A stretch of DNA of 64,000 nt, taken from the NCBI GenBank assembly GCA_032871835.1, contig CM065300.1, forward strand, positions 3,167,768-3,231,767. Reading direction: 5' to 3'. This document shows, piece by piece, positions 45,844 to 57,635 of the stretch (its first letter is position 1; each line of letters begins with the position of its first letter). The DNA comes from Dipteronia dyeriana (Eukaryota; Streptophyta; Magnoliopsida; Sapindales; Sapindaceae). The notes under the pieces are model-generated. The model was not told where the DNA came from. It saw only the letters and a list, made by a program, of their open reading frames with translations, and made no database searches. The translations under genes were made by a program, and so were the position numbers.

Positions 45844-46424
45844 TTAGTTCATTACAACACCAAGTTTCTTATTAGAAACACCATTAATCAGCTCAGCTCC
45901 AACATTTGTTGAGATGTCTTCAGCACGGATTTCAATGTACTCATTTAAGTTGTGCACTGTCTTATCTGCACAAGTGGACATAGGAAACAAACTATATAAA
46001 ATCTAAATGAAATTTACAGTCATGGCAACTCATAGTAAAAATCACACTTAATTAATGCTTGATAAAAAGTCCAGCCAAAATTGATAGTTGAAAAAAATAA
46101 TGCTTCTGTATATGGGCAGTGTGGATAGGTGGAAGCCAGCAGAGGGATAGAGATTAGAGAGAGAGAGTGAGATGGAGAAAATATCGGTTATTGCAAAGTT
46201 TTCTATATGTATTTGTATTACTGAAGTGATTAATTATACAAGAACCCACAATTTTGTTCCTTGTCCGTGATTAACCTACAAACCTTATTCTTCTTCAAGT
46301 TAATCCATTTCCGGTTTATGTATATCATGAATTTGATAGCTATCTCACTGAAACCCCTAAAACAGAAAAAGGTTTCTGACAATAAATTTAACTAACATAA
46401 TTATCAACTCAAAAGTAGCCCCTC

Positions 46425-46510
46425 TCTCTATGGTACATAGATCATTCAGACACAAACACACTCACACTCTCTCTGGTACACGGATCATTCAGACACAAAC
46501 ACGCTCACAT
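46425..46510. repeat. Short tandem repeat in an NTAQ1 intron
   Basis: Two units of about 40 bp sharing GATCATTCAGACACAAACAC and CTCTCTCTGGTACA-type sequence. Confidence 0.6.
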
Positions 46511-47275
46511 GCAAGAGATGACTTTCTGACTAACGCTTTGATCTCTGATTTCATTCCTAGATCTGCAATTTAAATGGGATCATTCCTCTAGACCAAAACT
46601 CAAGGAAAAGAGGAAACTAAAGCACATGTACATGGATTGAGCTAGAGAGATAGAGACGAAGATCATGATACTTCTTAAGCCTTATATGTGTCTTACTTCT
46701 GTGTCTTGGTACAGAGAGTTCAAAATCAAGCTTCTGTCCAACTACAATATTCTGATTAGTAGTGATATTTTATAAGTGGTTACCATAAACATCAAATTAT
46801 CAATCAATTCTCTAGGTATCCCTAATTTACAAAAATGCTATATGCAGATCTAATGGGTTTTAGATAACTTTTTAGTTTATATCTATTCAAATCTAACAAC
46901 GATGGGAACAAATCATAGATTTAAAATTTACAGCCAAGATTTGCACAAGATCATAGGGTTTACCTTCAGCAACTATGGGTTCAGACGAAGGAGGCTCAGC
47001 AATCCAATTCCCAGCAGGATCTTTCATGTCTTCTACCCGATGCGAAAAAACGGAGGAATATTGGAGCTTGCACAATTAAGAAAAACCTAATGCCAAGAAG
47101 AGCAGTTTTTTGAGGCAAGAATGATACAGTTTTATGCTTAGGTTTTAAAGTATACTTACGTTGAACAAGTAAACACTGATTCATCTGACTTAGGCGAGAG
47201 ATAATAGATAATAGAATGATAAAAGCTGAGAGTTTCTATTGTTATGTAAAGATATATCAAAAATCAGACAATGGC

Positions 47276-47303
47276 AAATAAATAAATAAATAAATAAATA
47301 AAA
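47276..47303. repeat. (AAAT)n microsatellite
   Basis: Seven AAAT units without interruption. Confidence 0.9.
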
Positions 47304-48857
47304 ACTGTTTACGAAAGTAATATTTCATCTTCATGAGAATGGTTGCAGAGTACATACAGCACACTACTGCCTCGTAGGATCAGTGTTAACAAGGTTATGC
47401 AGTCTTTCTTTGATGTGTAGTTGCAGAGCATGGACCCTAGTAGACCCCAAATAGTTTCTATAAATGGTAACGAGATTATTCTCAAGTATAAAAGTTGCTG
47501 ATAGAATTGGCACTTGAATTCTTACAAGTTTCAACGACATGTAACTTTTCAAGGAAAAAGCATAAGGATTGGGAAGATGTAAAAGGAAAAAGCACATGGA
47601 CCCTGTCAGCTCTTCAATAACTGATGCACATGAATTCTTTTAATTTGTTTTAAGTAAACAACAATGCATGCTTTATTACCATCTAGATTAACATAAACAC
47701 AATTAGCATAAATGCATTAAAATCACCAACATAATATAATCTCATTATAAAAAAATGCGTCCAGAAAAATACATTTGCTATTCAGAAAAGAACCGAAAAG
47801 ATGGTCGGATGGTTTCAGACACATAAGAAGCTAAAAGAGAAGGAAATGGAAGACTTGAATCGAGATCCCACACTAAACAAGGAAAGTCACCACCCCTTTA
47901 TCTCTATAAATTTTAATGAGACAAAAGAATTAACCATTACCGAGTGAAATTGGATCCCATCAATCATTCTGGTGTTACTAATAAAGTAAACCAATTATAT
48001 CAGACCATAAATGATTAATAGAGAAGTAGATTAAGCTTTCGAGTTTCACCTGAATGCAAACAACATGACAATCCCAGAGAATCACACCATCTGCTCTCTT
48101 GCTTGCCTTTTGATGCCACAGTGGGATCTAGAATTCATTATCAAAAATAAGAAGCAATCTTTTATAATAATACGACGTCTATGAGAATTTCCACAACTAG
48201 ATCTAACTCAACAACTAGTCCTACTTAATTCCACAAGCACAGAGAAGTCCTGCTGAGAGTGGCATTATAGTCTATAACAAATCAAACGAAATAAAATCAA
48301 CAAAACTTATTTGTTCTTCTGTAATCAGTAGCTCTGTAAAAGTAAATCATGCCGAGCTGAATACTAATCTTAATTAATTACACCAGAACAGAGCAAACAA
48401 GGAAACTAATAAAATTGACAAAGGAAATGAGCAACATACATGCCTGTTTCTTCTCATTAGAAATGAAAACCACATAAAGATCAGATCCGTCGGCATCTGC
48501 TACTCCGTTGGCACACAATTTCGTACAAAGAAAGTAAACATTCTCCTGTCTAGATAAATAATAAAGCAAATACGTTAGTACAAAGTTGAAAGAACGATAA
48601 CCAGCTCTGATTTATGTGATCAAACAAAGGAAAAAAAAAACATCAACCCACTAAATCTAAGGAGTGACCACATATTGAAAATCAAACTAACAAATAAAGG
48701 ATATCAAATCAATCCAGAGTACATTAAATAATCTAAACCCTAATACACCAACAATAAACCCAGAAATTGAATTTTTTTATAAAAAAAAACAGTAAAAGAA
48801 TTACCAGTAAAAGGGAGTGTGATCGAGCTTCTTGTATGAAATTCTTGTCCCATTTGA

Positions 48858-50365
48858 TTCTAAATACACCAAATTGCACCTAGATATCGTCCCTTATAAT
48901 TTATAAAAAAACATATATGTATTTTTATAACATGAGAAATTTTTACATGGAAACGGCCAAGATATATATATATATATATTCCAAAGTACGAAAAAAGAAT
49001 AAAAATATATATATTTGATGAGCAGAAATATATCTAAAATACTAGTATTTCAAATTTGACAAGTAAAATTATCATGCAAGGAAATGAAAATTAATAAACA
49101 ATCAAGGAAAAGAAAAAATAATAAACAAGTGCAGTTAATAGTATAAATATTTACAAATACAAATATTCGATACTAGAAGGAAGAATATACAAGACATTAT
49201 TACTATTGGTATTATAAAACACAAATATTTACAATGTGAGGCGAAACGATAAACACAAGAGCAATTTTAATCCAACTTGGTTGCACATCCATGATAGCTG
49301 AAATATTTAAATACATAAAAATGAAAATAAATGAGCTTTAAATTAAAAATCAGGTTAATCAAGAAAATACAAAACAAATGTAAGTGGTAACTCAACTACT
49401 CAAGCATAACATGTTAAATGGTTCAAGTGTATAAAGATGATGATTTTAAAACTTATAAAAAAAAAAGATTAAGTTTAATTAATATGTAAATATGAGATAG
49501 AAATTATATATATGGTTAAAATTTCGTGGAAAGTCTCTAAAAGAGTTTTACAATTTTTTTATGTTTGTAAAAATTTGAACAGTTATGAAATTTTTAGTTC
49601 AATATTAAAAAGAATAATCACATTAACCATAAATCTCATTTTCCTTTTTTACTAAATTTTATACTTTCTTTCACCTTGCTAGAAATTTAAATTAGTTACG
49701 ATACAATTAAATTTGTATATACATTCAGCGGGATATATTATATAATATACTAACAAAAGCTTTTTTTTTTCTCACAGAATTCGTCAATTTTGTCTTTTGA
49801 CAATTACCATTATGTACCGTTATATGTGTTTTGTTAATACATTCAAAAATAGACAAAATCTGAAGGGCACTTATGAGAATTTAATATTTCAACAATACTC
49901 ATTTGACAAGTTTTAAAAACCAGTAAGGTATTATCCTGTTGTGTTTAGACAAAACCACAAGTGACAATGTGACATTAATAAAATTTTCCCATTTTTATGA
50001 TAAATTATTTGTACAAGGTGTAAAGGAAATTTAGCAAAGTTTACTTAATATGGAAATATGAGATCGAAATTAATAGAGAGGTCCGTCTGAGAGTGGCATT
50101 ATAGTCTATAACAAATATAAAAAAATAACAAAACTTATTTGTTGTTTATACATACACAGTTAATTTGTGAGATTGAAAAAAAGAAGAAGTTTAAATTGAA
50201 TTAATACGTAAATATGAGATAGAAATTAAAACAGATCTTACCATAACTTGTTTTATTTAATTTGCTACGAAAATACCATGGGCCATGCCTTTTTGGGATT
50301 TCAAAATATTATTAATAATAGTAAAGTTAAGAAACAGGGAGGAAGTTGGAACAATTACCTGATAA
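48858..50365. other. Intergenic between NTAQ1 and the NLR, with short dispersed repeats
   Basis: No gene recognised. A 30-bp sequence (CTGAGAGTGGCATTATAG followed by TCTATAACAAAT) at 50087-50116 is identical to 48253-48282. TAAATATGAGATAGAAATTA-like units recur near 49485, 50050 and 50210. Confidence 0.6.
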
Positions 50366-52977
50366 TTATTTGATAATCAAATGGCCATCAAGACGGATGT
50401 TGCGGACTTGAGCAATCTGGGGCCAATCTTCACCGCTACCTTGTTGACACCTTTCGCTAAGTGTTGGACATCCTTCAATTTCAATTTTTTCCAGAGTAGT
50501 GAGGCCATGCATATCTTGCGGCAGCGATGCCACTTTTGGACAATGCCTAACTCGAAGTGATTTGAGATTTTGAAGTGAGTCTGGCAGTGCCAACAAATTG
50601 GGACATCCTTTAATGACCAACCACTGTAAAGTGTTGGCAGAGCATTGAAGAAGCCATTGCGGCAACATCACCAATTTTGGTAATTTTTCAAGAACAAGCA
50701 CTCGAAGGTGAGGTCTTGCGCTGTTGAGGTCTTGATGAGTGCCTTCCTCTTCTGTTCCTATTCCCCAATCAAGATTAATTTTTTCACAATCCTGAAGCCA
50801 CAAATCCTCTAATGAGCTTAGGCGTTTTATACTACTCGGTAATGATACTAGATTTGGGCAGTTATTAATACTCAATATCCGGAGGGCTTTGAGGTCACCG
50901 ATATCTTCAATTAAATACTCTAAATTGATACATGAGTCAATAAACAACGTACGAAGAGAATTCAAACGTTCAATTCTATTATGTGGTAGAAACTTTTGAT
51001 TTGTGGTAAACGAAAGATACCTGAGACTAATTAGGAACCTTATGTCTCGAGGCAACTCATGTAGTTCCTCACATTCTTCCAACATTAGAGTTTGCAAACT
51101 CTGCAACTTGCAGATGGAGCTTGGTAGTTTCTTGATTTCATCATTACCTCTTAGGTCGAGAAACCTCAAATGCCTCAAATTACCGAGCTTTTTTGGCACC
51201 AACACAATACTACAATAACTTAAATCTAGAAACCGCAAGAATGGAAACATTGAGATGCATGATTCCATAAATGATTGGGTAGGAGTCACACTATAATGTG
51301 GAAAAGAGATGGTTCTCAAACGATAAGTGTTAGACAAGAAGCTTGGAACACCATCTCTAATCATATTATCTTCAACAAATGACAAATGTCGTGTTTTTTT
51401 AGAAATAAAATGGTTATGGGAATCCACTATCCCACACTCATTTTTAGCCATTGATAATGCAAGATCGTGCATAAGATCATGCATCTTAAAATTAAAAAGA
51501 TGGTCTCCTACCACTTCTTCAAAATCTTGGAAGAAAGATTTTGACAATAATTCCTTCAAGTATTGCATACCAATCTTTTCCAACTCTTCATTTTCTTTAT
51601 GAGATTGGAGAAACCCTTGTGCCATCCAAATTAGAACCAACCCATAGTTATCAAATTCAAAATCTTTTGGAAAGATGGAACAATAAACAAAACATTGTTT
51701 TAAATAAGATGGCAATTGATCATAACTTAGCTTTAAAGCAGGTAAAATGTCATCTTCCTTTTGCTCTAAATTCCAAAGCTCACTCTCTTTCACATCTTTC
51801 CAATGACCTTCATCATTTGATGAATAAAGTAAGCTTCCTAACGTTTTCACCGCTAGTGGAACTCCTCCACATTTTTCCACAATCTCTCCCCCAATTTTCA
51901 CAAGGTTTGGAAGCTTTTCTTCTTCCTCTTCTTCTTTGAACGCACACTTTTTAAATAAAGAGAAACAATCCCCATAGGGAAGACCTTTTATTTGGTATCC
52001 AGTTCTAGCACGAGCACCTTCATTGTCCCCATAATTGAGGCAACACGACTGCTACGAGTAGTAACTAGGATTTTACTTCCATTTGCCCCACCCAACAATA
52101 AATTTTTGAACCCATTCCATTTGTTGACATCCTCATTCCAAACATCATCCATAACAAGTAAATATTTTTTACCATCTAAAATATGCCGCATTTCTTTTTG
52201 CAATTGGTCTAAACTCATGTCATTATGGTTTCGACCTCCAGATTTTATAATATCTCTCGTTATTTTTTCCTCGATAAAATCATTGGAGATACATACCCAC
52301 AATTTCAATTCGAAACATTCATCTATTCTCTTATCATTATACACCAATTTTGCAAGTGCAGTTTTTCCAAGACCAGCAAATCCAACAATAGGAATAACAG
52401 AGACATTTTTATCATCAGGTGAATCCATCAGCAATTCTATGATCTCTTCCTTATCTTTTTCCCTACCAATTATTTCTGAAGCAACTACAAAGGAGTGTGT
52501 TTCCCTCTGACTACGAACGTTGATTCTATTTTCAACTCTATTATTTGTGAAACCGAATTTAGTCTGGTTAGAGGCAATTTCATCAAGCCTCTCACTAATC
52601 TCCTTAATCTTATGGCCTATATCGAAACGAAAAGCAAGAGATTTAGGCCATGAGAGAGCATTGCATACCTTTTTGGGAATGCTTCCACGCTCCGCTAGAA
52701 CTTGCCTTCGTAACGCTTCAGCCTGAAATTCATCGAACACGTCCTCTGCATCATAACAGACATCTTTGAGCTCTTCCAGCCAGACACCCACTTGACGGTT
52801 GTGAAGCTGCTGTTCCTCGGCGTCTAACAGGACAGCTTTGATGGTGGTCAAGGTTCTCTTGAGCTTTTTCAGGTCATTTTTGACACCATTCATCAAGCAA
52901 ACTTGTTGGTAAGCAAGGGAGCCTAGCTTACCTAAGAGAAGGTCAACAATAGGGGAGACAAGGGCTTCAGCAGCCAT
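50366..52977 (-). pseudogene. CC-NBS-LRR resistance protein (RGA type), one frameshift
   Basis: An intracellular immune receptor of about 870 aa in one exon on the minus strand. The start is MAAEALVSP at 52977; an in-frame ATG 18 nt further up is less typical. Coiled-coil Rx-N domain at residues 1-160 with EDVFDEF (79-85); P-loop GFAGLGKTALAK (199-210); RNBS-A ELKLWVCIS; kinase 2 KYLLVMDDVW; RNBS-B SKILVTTRS. The frame then shifts between about 51991 and 52010: one frame ends at TAA 51988-51990, the other continues YQIKGLPYGDCFSLFKKCAF. The rest is intact: CGGVPLAVKTLG (GLPL), CFVYCSIFPKDFEF (RNBS-D), KMHDLMHDLALS (MHD), then leucine-rich repeats to GEDWPQIAQVRNIRLDG. With a single lesion in an otherwise open gene, this is a young pseudogene or a base-calling error. 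The plus-strand frames here are shadows. Confidence 0.9.
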
Positions 52978-53086
52978 TCTTTTGTGTGGAAGCAAAGAGA
53001 GTTGCAGGTTGTGGTTTTTGTTGTGTTTGACGTGATAATTAAAATGGGATTGAAAGCATGGGGTGTTGTGGTCATGAGTATGGCAT

Positions 53087-53093
53087 TATATAA
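53087..53093 (-). promoter_or_regulatory. TATA box of the NLR gene
   Basis: TATATAA on the minus strand, about 110 bp upstream of the ATG at 52977. Its presence fits a gene that was recently functional. Confidence 0.5.
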
Positions 53094-53119
53094 TGGATCT
53101 CTCTTGCCTTGCATCAAAC

Positions 53120-55744
53120 TCGATCAATCAACCAAGAAAAGTATATTTTATTAGCAAGTAATCAACAACCTGAATTCAAGAATATGTTTAGTACTGCACA
53201 ATTCTTTATTTTTATCGGAAAAAAAAGAAAAGATTATCAAAAGATGGAGTAGAGTGATGAATGGTGCAACGTTATTCTCTAACTTTACTTGAAATCACTT
53301 TCTCACACCCTGTTTGAGTACAGTTTTTTTTTGGGTTTGGGTTTGGGTTTAGCTTGAGCACGGTTTCAATTTTTCCTTCTCACACCCAGTTTCTAATTAA
53401 GTTAAACATAATCACCATTACCTGATCAACACCACCTCTTCTTCTCACCACAGCATACAAGGTTTCGAAAAATGGCGAATTGAAGGAGAGGGTCATGACC
53501 TCAGACAACAATTAAACAATTTCCATCGACTTCCATCCTTTTTTCTTCTTCTTTTTTTCGTGTCACAACAAGCAAAATCCCAATTCACCATTGAGAATAT
53601 ATATACTGCAAGCAAGAACAAGGTAATGTATTATTCAAAATGAGCTTTGTACAACCAAATTATTATCTTTTGACCTGTTTGATGGAGTTCAAAATTTTTA
53701 TTTCAAATAAAAACTAGACAAGTATGATTTTGAACCAAAACTAAAAGTCTGAATGCCAACATATACAAACCACAAAAAAAAGAGTAAATGAAAAATGTTT
53801 ATTTCAACTGTCAAAAATCAAAATACTAATTGCATGAAATCGCTAAATGTAGTGGTTGACAAGTGAAAATGCACATTTATTGAAAGTTGGGATTCAGGTT
53901 ATAGCTAAATATACTCTGGAGACACAGTACTCACTGAAACAGAAGATATTATGGAGACAATATACCATGGTACTAGGCTTGTGAGCCATGATAATAGTCA
54001 CCAGTCCAACATGAGGCAAGAACCTGCCAGTGACAGATGTATTTTGTGAGATAAAATTAGTGGAAATTTATTTGCCTTCAAAATTGAAACATCTGAGAGA
54101 ACAGAAAAAAAAAAAAGGGAGAGAAATAACATATATTTAGATTATAAAAAAAATAGTTGGTAGTATCATCAGATTTTTTATTGTCCTTGTTAGCAATTTT
54201 AATCAAAGTTAAAATTGTCATTAACAAAAGTAATTAAATAGTGTGTACAAAATATTTTGTGGGTTCATAAATAACATCACTCTATTTAAAAATTGAAATG
54301 TACAATCAAATCATGTCTTCTTCTCTCCTTAACACATTTTAAAAATTAATTTAAATAAAAAATAAAACAAATAATTTTCTGTTAAGGTCCACGAAAACTT
54401 TGTTGGAATTTGGAGGCCAATCTTACATTCTCCTCCCTTAAAGTATTATGGAACTGAAAAATTGTTCAGCCTGACCCAACTAACTTGTAGGATCCTCTGC
54501 ACCATTGGATCGGTGAAAATCCTGTTTGACCAAGCTAGAAGAAAAGGAGGTTCTCTTGGACATCACTGAGTTTCTTCTCTCCATCTTCTGTTCTCTTTGA
54601 TTTTGTATTCATGTGTAACTAAATCCCAAACTATGGGACCGATGTGAGCCGTGTATAAATGTTTGGTGTTGACACATATAGCCTATTTTGAGATTATCTA
54701 TCTAAGTTTTGTTTCATTTAATTTCTTAATTTTTGATTTGTGTTGAATGAATGTCACCTTTGATAAAAGTTTCTTGATTAAATATGTAGGGAATTTTAAA
54801 CCGATAATCGCGGAATCGTCGTATCTAATATACACCCATAATTCATAGCAATTAATAACGTTTATAACAAAAAAATAGATGAGAGAAAATAAATCAACCA
54901 TAACACAATATATACATGGAAAACCCAAATCGGGTAAAAAATCACGGACCGTCAGTACGGCAGAGAAAGTTCCACTGTTTAATAAATTATTACAACCATG
55001 TACTTTAGGATTTTTTATCACACCCCAACCCTGAACCACTCTCACAACGCTTACAAAATCCTCACCAAGAACCCCTCCCTGAATATCATCAACAGATCTC
55101 TAACTTGATCCACTGATATTCCCTTAGATCCCTCCTCGGATATTCTCATGGGTCTCTTACCCGAATCTTTCTACTCTCTCGATGTTACATGATGTTTCTT
55201 TTTCTCCACACAAAAGAACCTAGATACAAGGTTCTATTAATACTAGTTATAGGGAGTTTTAGATAAAAAGAAACGTTACTCCTAAACGTACAAGAATTAT
55301 TTATTCCACATAAATATTATTTCTTATTTATAACAAGTTTTCTTGTTAAGGAGAAATATTTTTTCTTCAAGTATAAGAACTTCCTAAAAGAACACTTTCC
55401 TGTTCCACCAAAGATTTCCTATTTGACGCATGCTTATGATTGACTACGATTCGGGTCACGGTTGCGCATCCGCTTCCTAAATTGTTTCAAGTCACCTGGA
55501 ATGCACCGCGTTCTTCGTTTCCTCAGTTCTTCTGGTCTTCAACCTCCCACAAACAACATCATTTCAACTTCCAAACGTTTCACATGTCTCTAGGAAGCTC
55601 CACATTAGTTTCATTTTGTTTAGTTCAATTGAGTTCACTTGAGAATACGAGTCAAAACCTAACAATTCTTCCATTTTGCTTGAATTCTCAAGACCTTTTT
55701 CTATCGCCACGACTCTCATCACCGAGAATCTTGTTTGGTTCAAT
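53120..55744. other. Intergenic, no gene; possible repeat debris
   Basis: No coding domain recognised. 53333-53351 is a short telomere-variant run (GGGTTTGGGTTTGGGTTTA). 54900-55060 contains TACATGGAAAACCCAAATCG and AATCACGGACCG, which look like repeat-derived plant sequence, and 55660-55740 has a similar feel, but I cannot assign an element or find ends. Confidence 0.45.
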
Positions 55745-55747
55745 TAA

Positions 55748-56222
55748 GGGTGCGTTTGGCACGGAGATGAGACAGGACAACACGGGACTAGATATGCTGT
55801 TTTATATTGTGTTTGGAAGGTTTAGACAGAACAGTTAACTGTACTATTATACGTTTGGTATGGCTGAAACAAGATAAAATAAGAGGCTCAAATGGCCAAA
55901 GTACATCTCTTATATCTATAACAACATATACTATAATATTATATATTTATTATTATTATTATATATATATATTATTATATATAAATATAATATAATATAT
56001 TCGATATGATTGTAACTGTTTAAAAATTTAAAGGGTAAATTGATCTTTTTGACAATTGTCTCATGTCATGGAATAAGTTGTCCTAAGGTTTTGGATGGAA
56101 CAATTTTTTGTAATTTTTATCCCACCTTGTCTAATTATGGCCTATGCTAAGGACGCATCAAACGCGGGATAAAAACAACTGTTTTATGTTGTCCTGTCTC
56201 GTCCCACATACCAAACGTACCC
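55748..56222. mobile_element. Tourist-like (PIF/Harbinger) MITE 1, 475 bp
   Basis: TIRs GGGTGCGTTTGG at the left and GGGTACGTTTGG (reverse complement) at the right, extended by GAGACAGGACAACA at the left and its match GACAGGACAACATAAAACAG at the right. Flanked by TAA at 55745-55747 and 56223-56225, the 3-bp target duplication of PIF/Harbinger. No coding capacity. Confidence 0.85.
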
Positions 56223-56283
56223 TAACGAAACTACAGGAAGAAATGAGAAATATGTTAAACTAGAGGGAAGATGTTAATAATAT

Positions 56284-56461
56284 CCCAAAATTAAGGTGAG
56301 TACTTTGGGTACTCACTTTATATTTTGTTTGGTTATAAAAACTATTTAAAGTGTCTGATATTAAATACATAAGACTGATGTTGGTTTTTTCAACCAATCA
56401 AAACATATGTCAGTATCTTGGGTACTGACTAGTCAGTACCCAAATATTTTCCCAAAATTAA
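56284..56461. mobile_element. Short element flanked by an 11-bp direct repeat
   Basis: CCCAAAATTAA at 56284-56294 and 56451-56461 flanks about 156 bp whose ends carry TTTGGGTACTCAC and GTCAGTACCCAAA, imperfect inverted repeats. It looks like a small MITE with its target duplication; superfamily unclear. Confidence 0.5.
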
Positions 56462-56739
56462 TTTACTTAATCAACTCTCTCTCTATTTATTTCCCTATAT
56501 ATATATATATATATATATATCCATTTCATCTCTTCTCTTTTCTCTCAATTTACTCTTTGATTCGTTGATAATAGAGTTCATTGGAATTTTCGATTTCAAT
56601 TCTATATTTATAGTAAATGCAGTATATTTTATTATAATAATAAAAAAAAATATCAGAGAGCAATGGCATTCATAACTTTATCCTATTTATTTTTCATTTT
56701 CACTCTCCTGTTAATTTTATTGTTTTCATTTTAGAATAC

Positions 56740-57150
56740 TAATTGATTATGTAATCTAGTTGAAGTTTTCTGCTTTAACTATTCATCTTTTTGCACTTCA
56801 GAAGAAATTGATGATGTGTAATTTAGTTGATGAAGGGAAATTGATGAATTACAGAGAAATAAACTTTGAAAATTTCGGAGATCAGTCAATCTCAAGAAAC
56901 TAAATGAATTTTTTTATTTTTATTTTAACTTTGACTATAAGCAAAAAGGGAAAGAAAAAAAAACTCAATAACAAATCAAAATGATTTTACCTTGTTATAT
57001 ATTTATGCGGTGACAACATCATCCAAGTAAACTAAAAATGAATTATTATTATTATTATCGGGTAAATAAAAAAAGATTCATCCACCGTCAACTCTCAACA
57101 CCAACTACTAAAAATTGAGAAAAAACTATATCTGAAAATAGAGGCTTTGC
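56740..57150 (+). pseudogene. Scrambled copy of the IBR3 3' end and downstream flank
   Basis: Pieces in the same order as the IBR3 region: 56740-56800 resembles intron 12 (35100-35160), GAAGAAATTGATGATGTG matches 35914-35931, AATTACAGAGA then CTTTGAAAATTTCGGAGATC matches the last exon and stop region (36405-36440), TTGTTATATATTTATGC matches 36552-36572, and AAAAATGAATTATTATTATT with GGGTAAATAAA matches 36780-36825. The end (GAGGCTTTGCTAAACCCA) matches the F-box flank at 38630. Large internal deletions; no coding value. Confidence 0.75.
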
Positions 57151-57632
57151 TAAACCCAGAGCAAATTTGTGTTGGGCAAGTTATTGCACCTAAATATTGG
57201 TTGATGGAATGACAAATAATGCTGATTCTAAGAGTTTCAAAATAAACTCGTTATTAATTTTAAATAAAAATTTGGAAAAAGTGACGTGTAAAAAGTATAT
57301 ATAAATTTTCTGGTATTCACTTGAGCTCGAGAAGAGAACACGTACACTGTATGGTTATGGGCCTGCCTTGCCATGGGCCAGAATGAGAGGGGCATCCATC
57401 CAGTGACCATTATATGATGAGGCTCTTAGTACATGTTTTGAGTTTTAAAATAGATGGGCTGAAATAAATATTTAATAAATAAAAAAAAACATGATCCAAG
57501 TTTGTTATTTCAGTCAAATAAAAGGTCCTTAGCTTAACTTTTTTTTTTTTTTTAAATAATGCCTCAATTCATTTTGAAATTAAAAAGTAAAAAAAAAAAA
57601 AAAAAACCCAAAATCTGCCTTCACACAATAAC
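57151..57632. other. Intergenic, no gene seen
   Basis: AT-rich with poly-A and poly-T runs; nothing recognised. Confidence 0.5.
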
Positions 57633-57635
57633 TTA

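Larger units (their letters stand above)
45844..48857 (-). pseudogene. NTAQ1: Protein N-terminal glutamine amidohydrolase (NTAQ1), decayed
   Basis: NTAQ1 deamidates N-terminal Gln to Glu in the N-degron pathway. Minus-strand exons: 48805 to about 48857 (DHTPFY), 48444-48549 (QENVYFLCTKLCANGVADAD, DLYVVFISNEKKQ), 48050-48127 (IPLWHQKASKRADGVILWDC, HVVCIQ), about 47780-47903 (VWDLDSSLPFPSLLASYVSE), 46964-47086 (VQAPIFLRFFASGR, then frameshifted MKDPAGNW, PSSEPIVAE) and 45844-45965 (DKTVHNLNEYIEI, NKKLGVV, TAA). Lesions: the codon joining exons 1 and 2, which encodes the catalytic Cys of HTPFYC in relatives, reads TGA; WDYHV reads WDCHV; exon 2 ends at GC rather than GT; exon 4 has an in-frame TAA after its first codon; a 1-2 nt frameshift lies near 47026-47030. 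No usable start was found. A pseudogene unless several splice choices differ. Confidence 0.82.

Noticed and set aside
51003..52726. Plus-strand frames across the NLR
   Set aside because: They are antisense to an NLR with all motifs in order on the minus strand.
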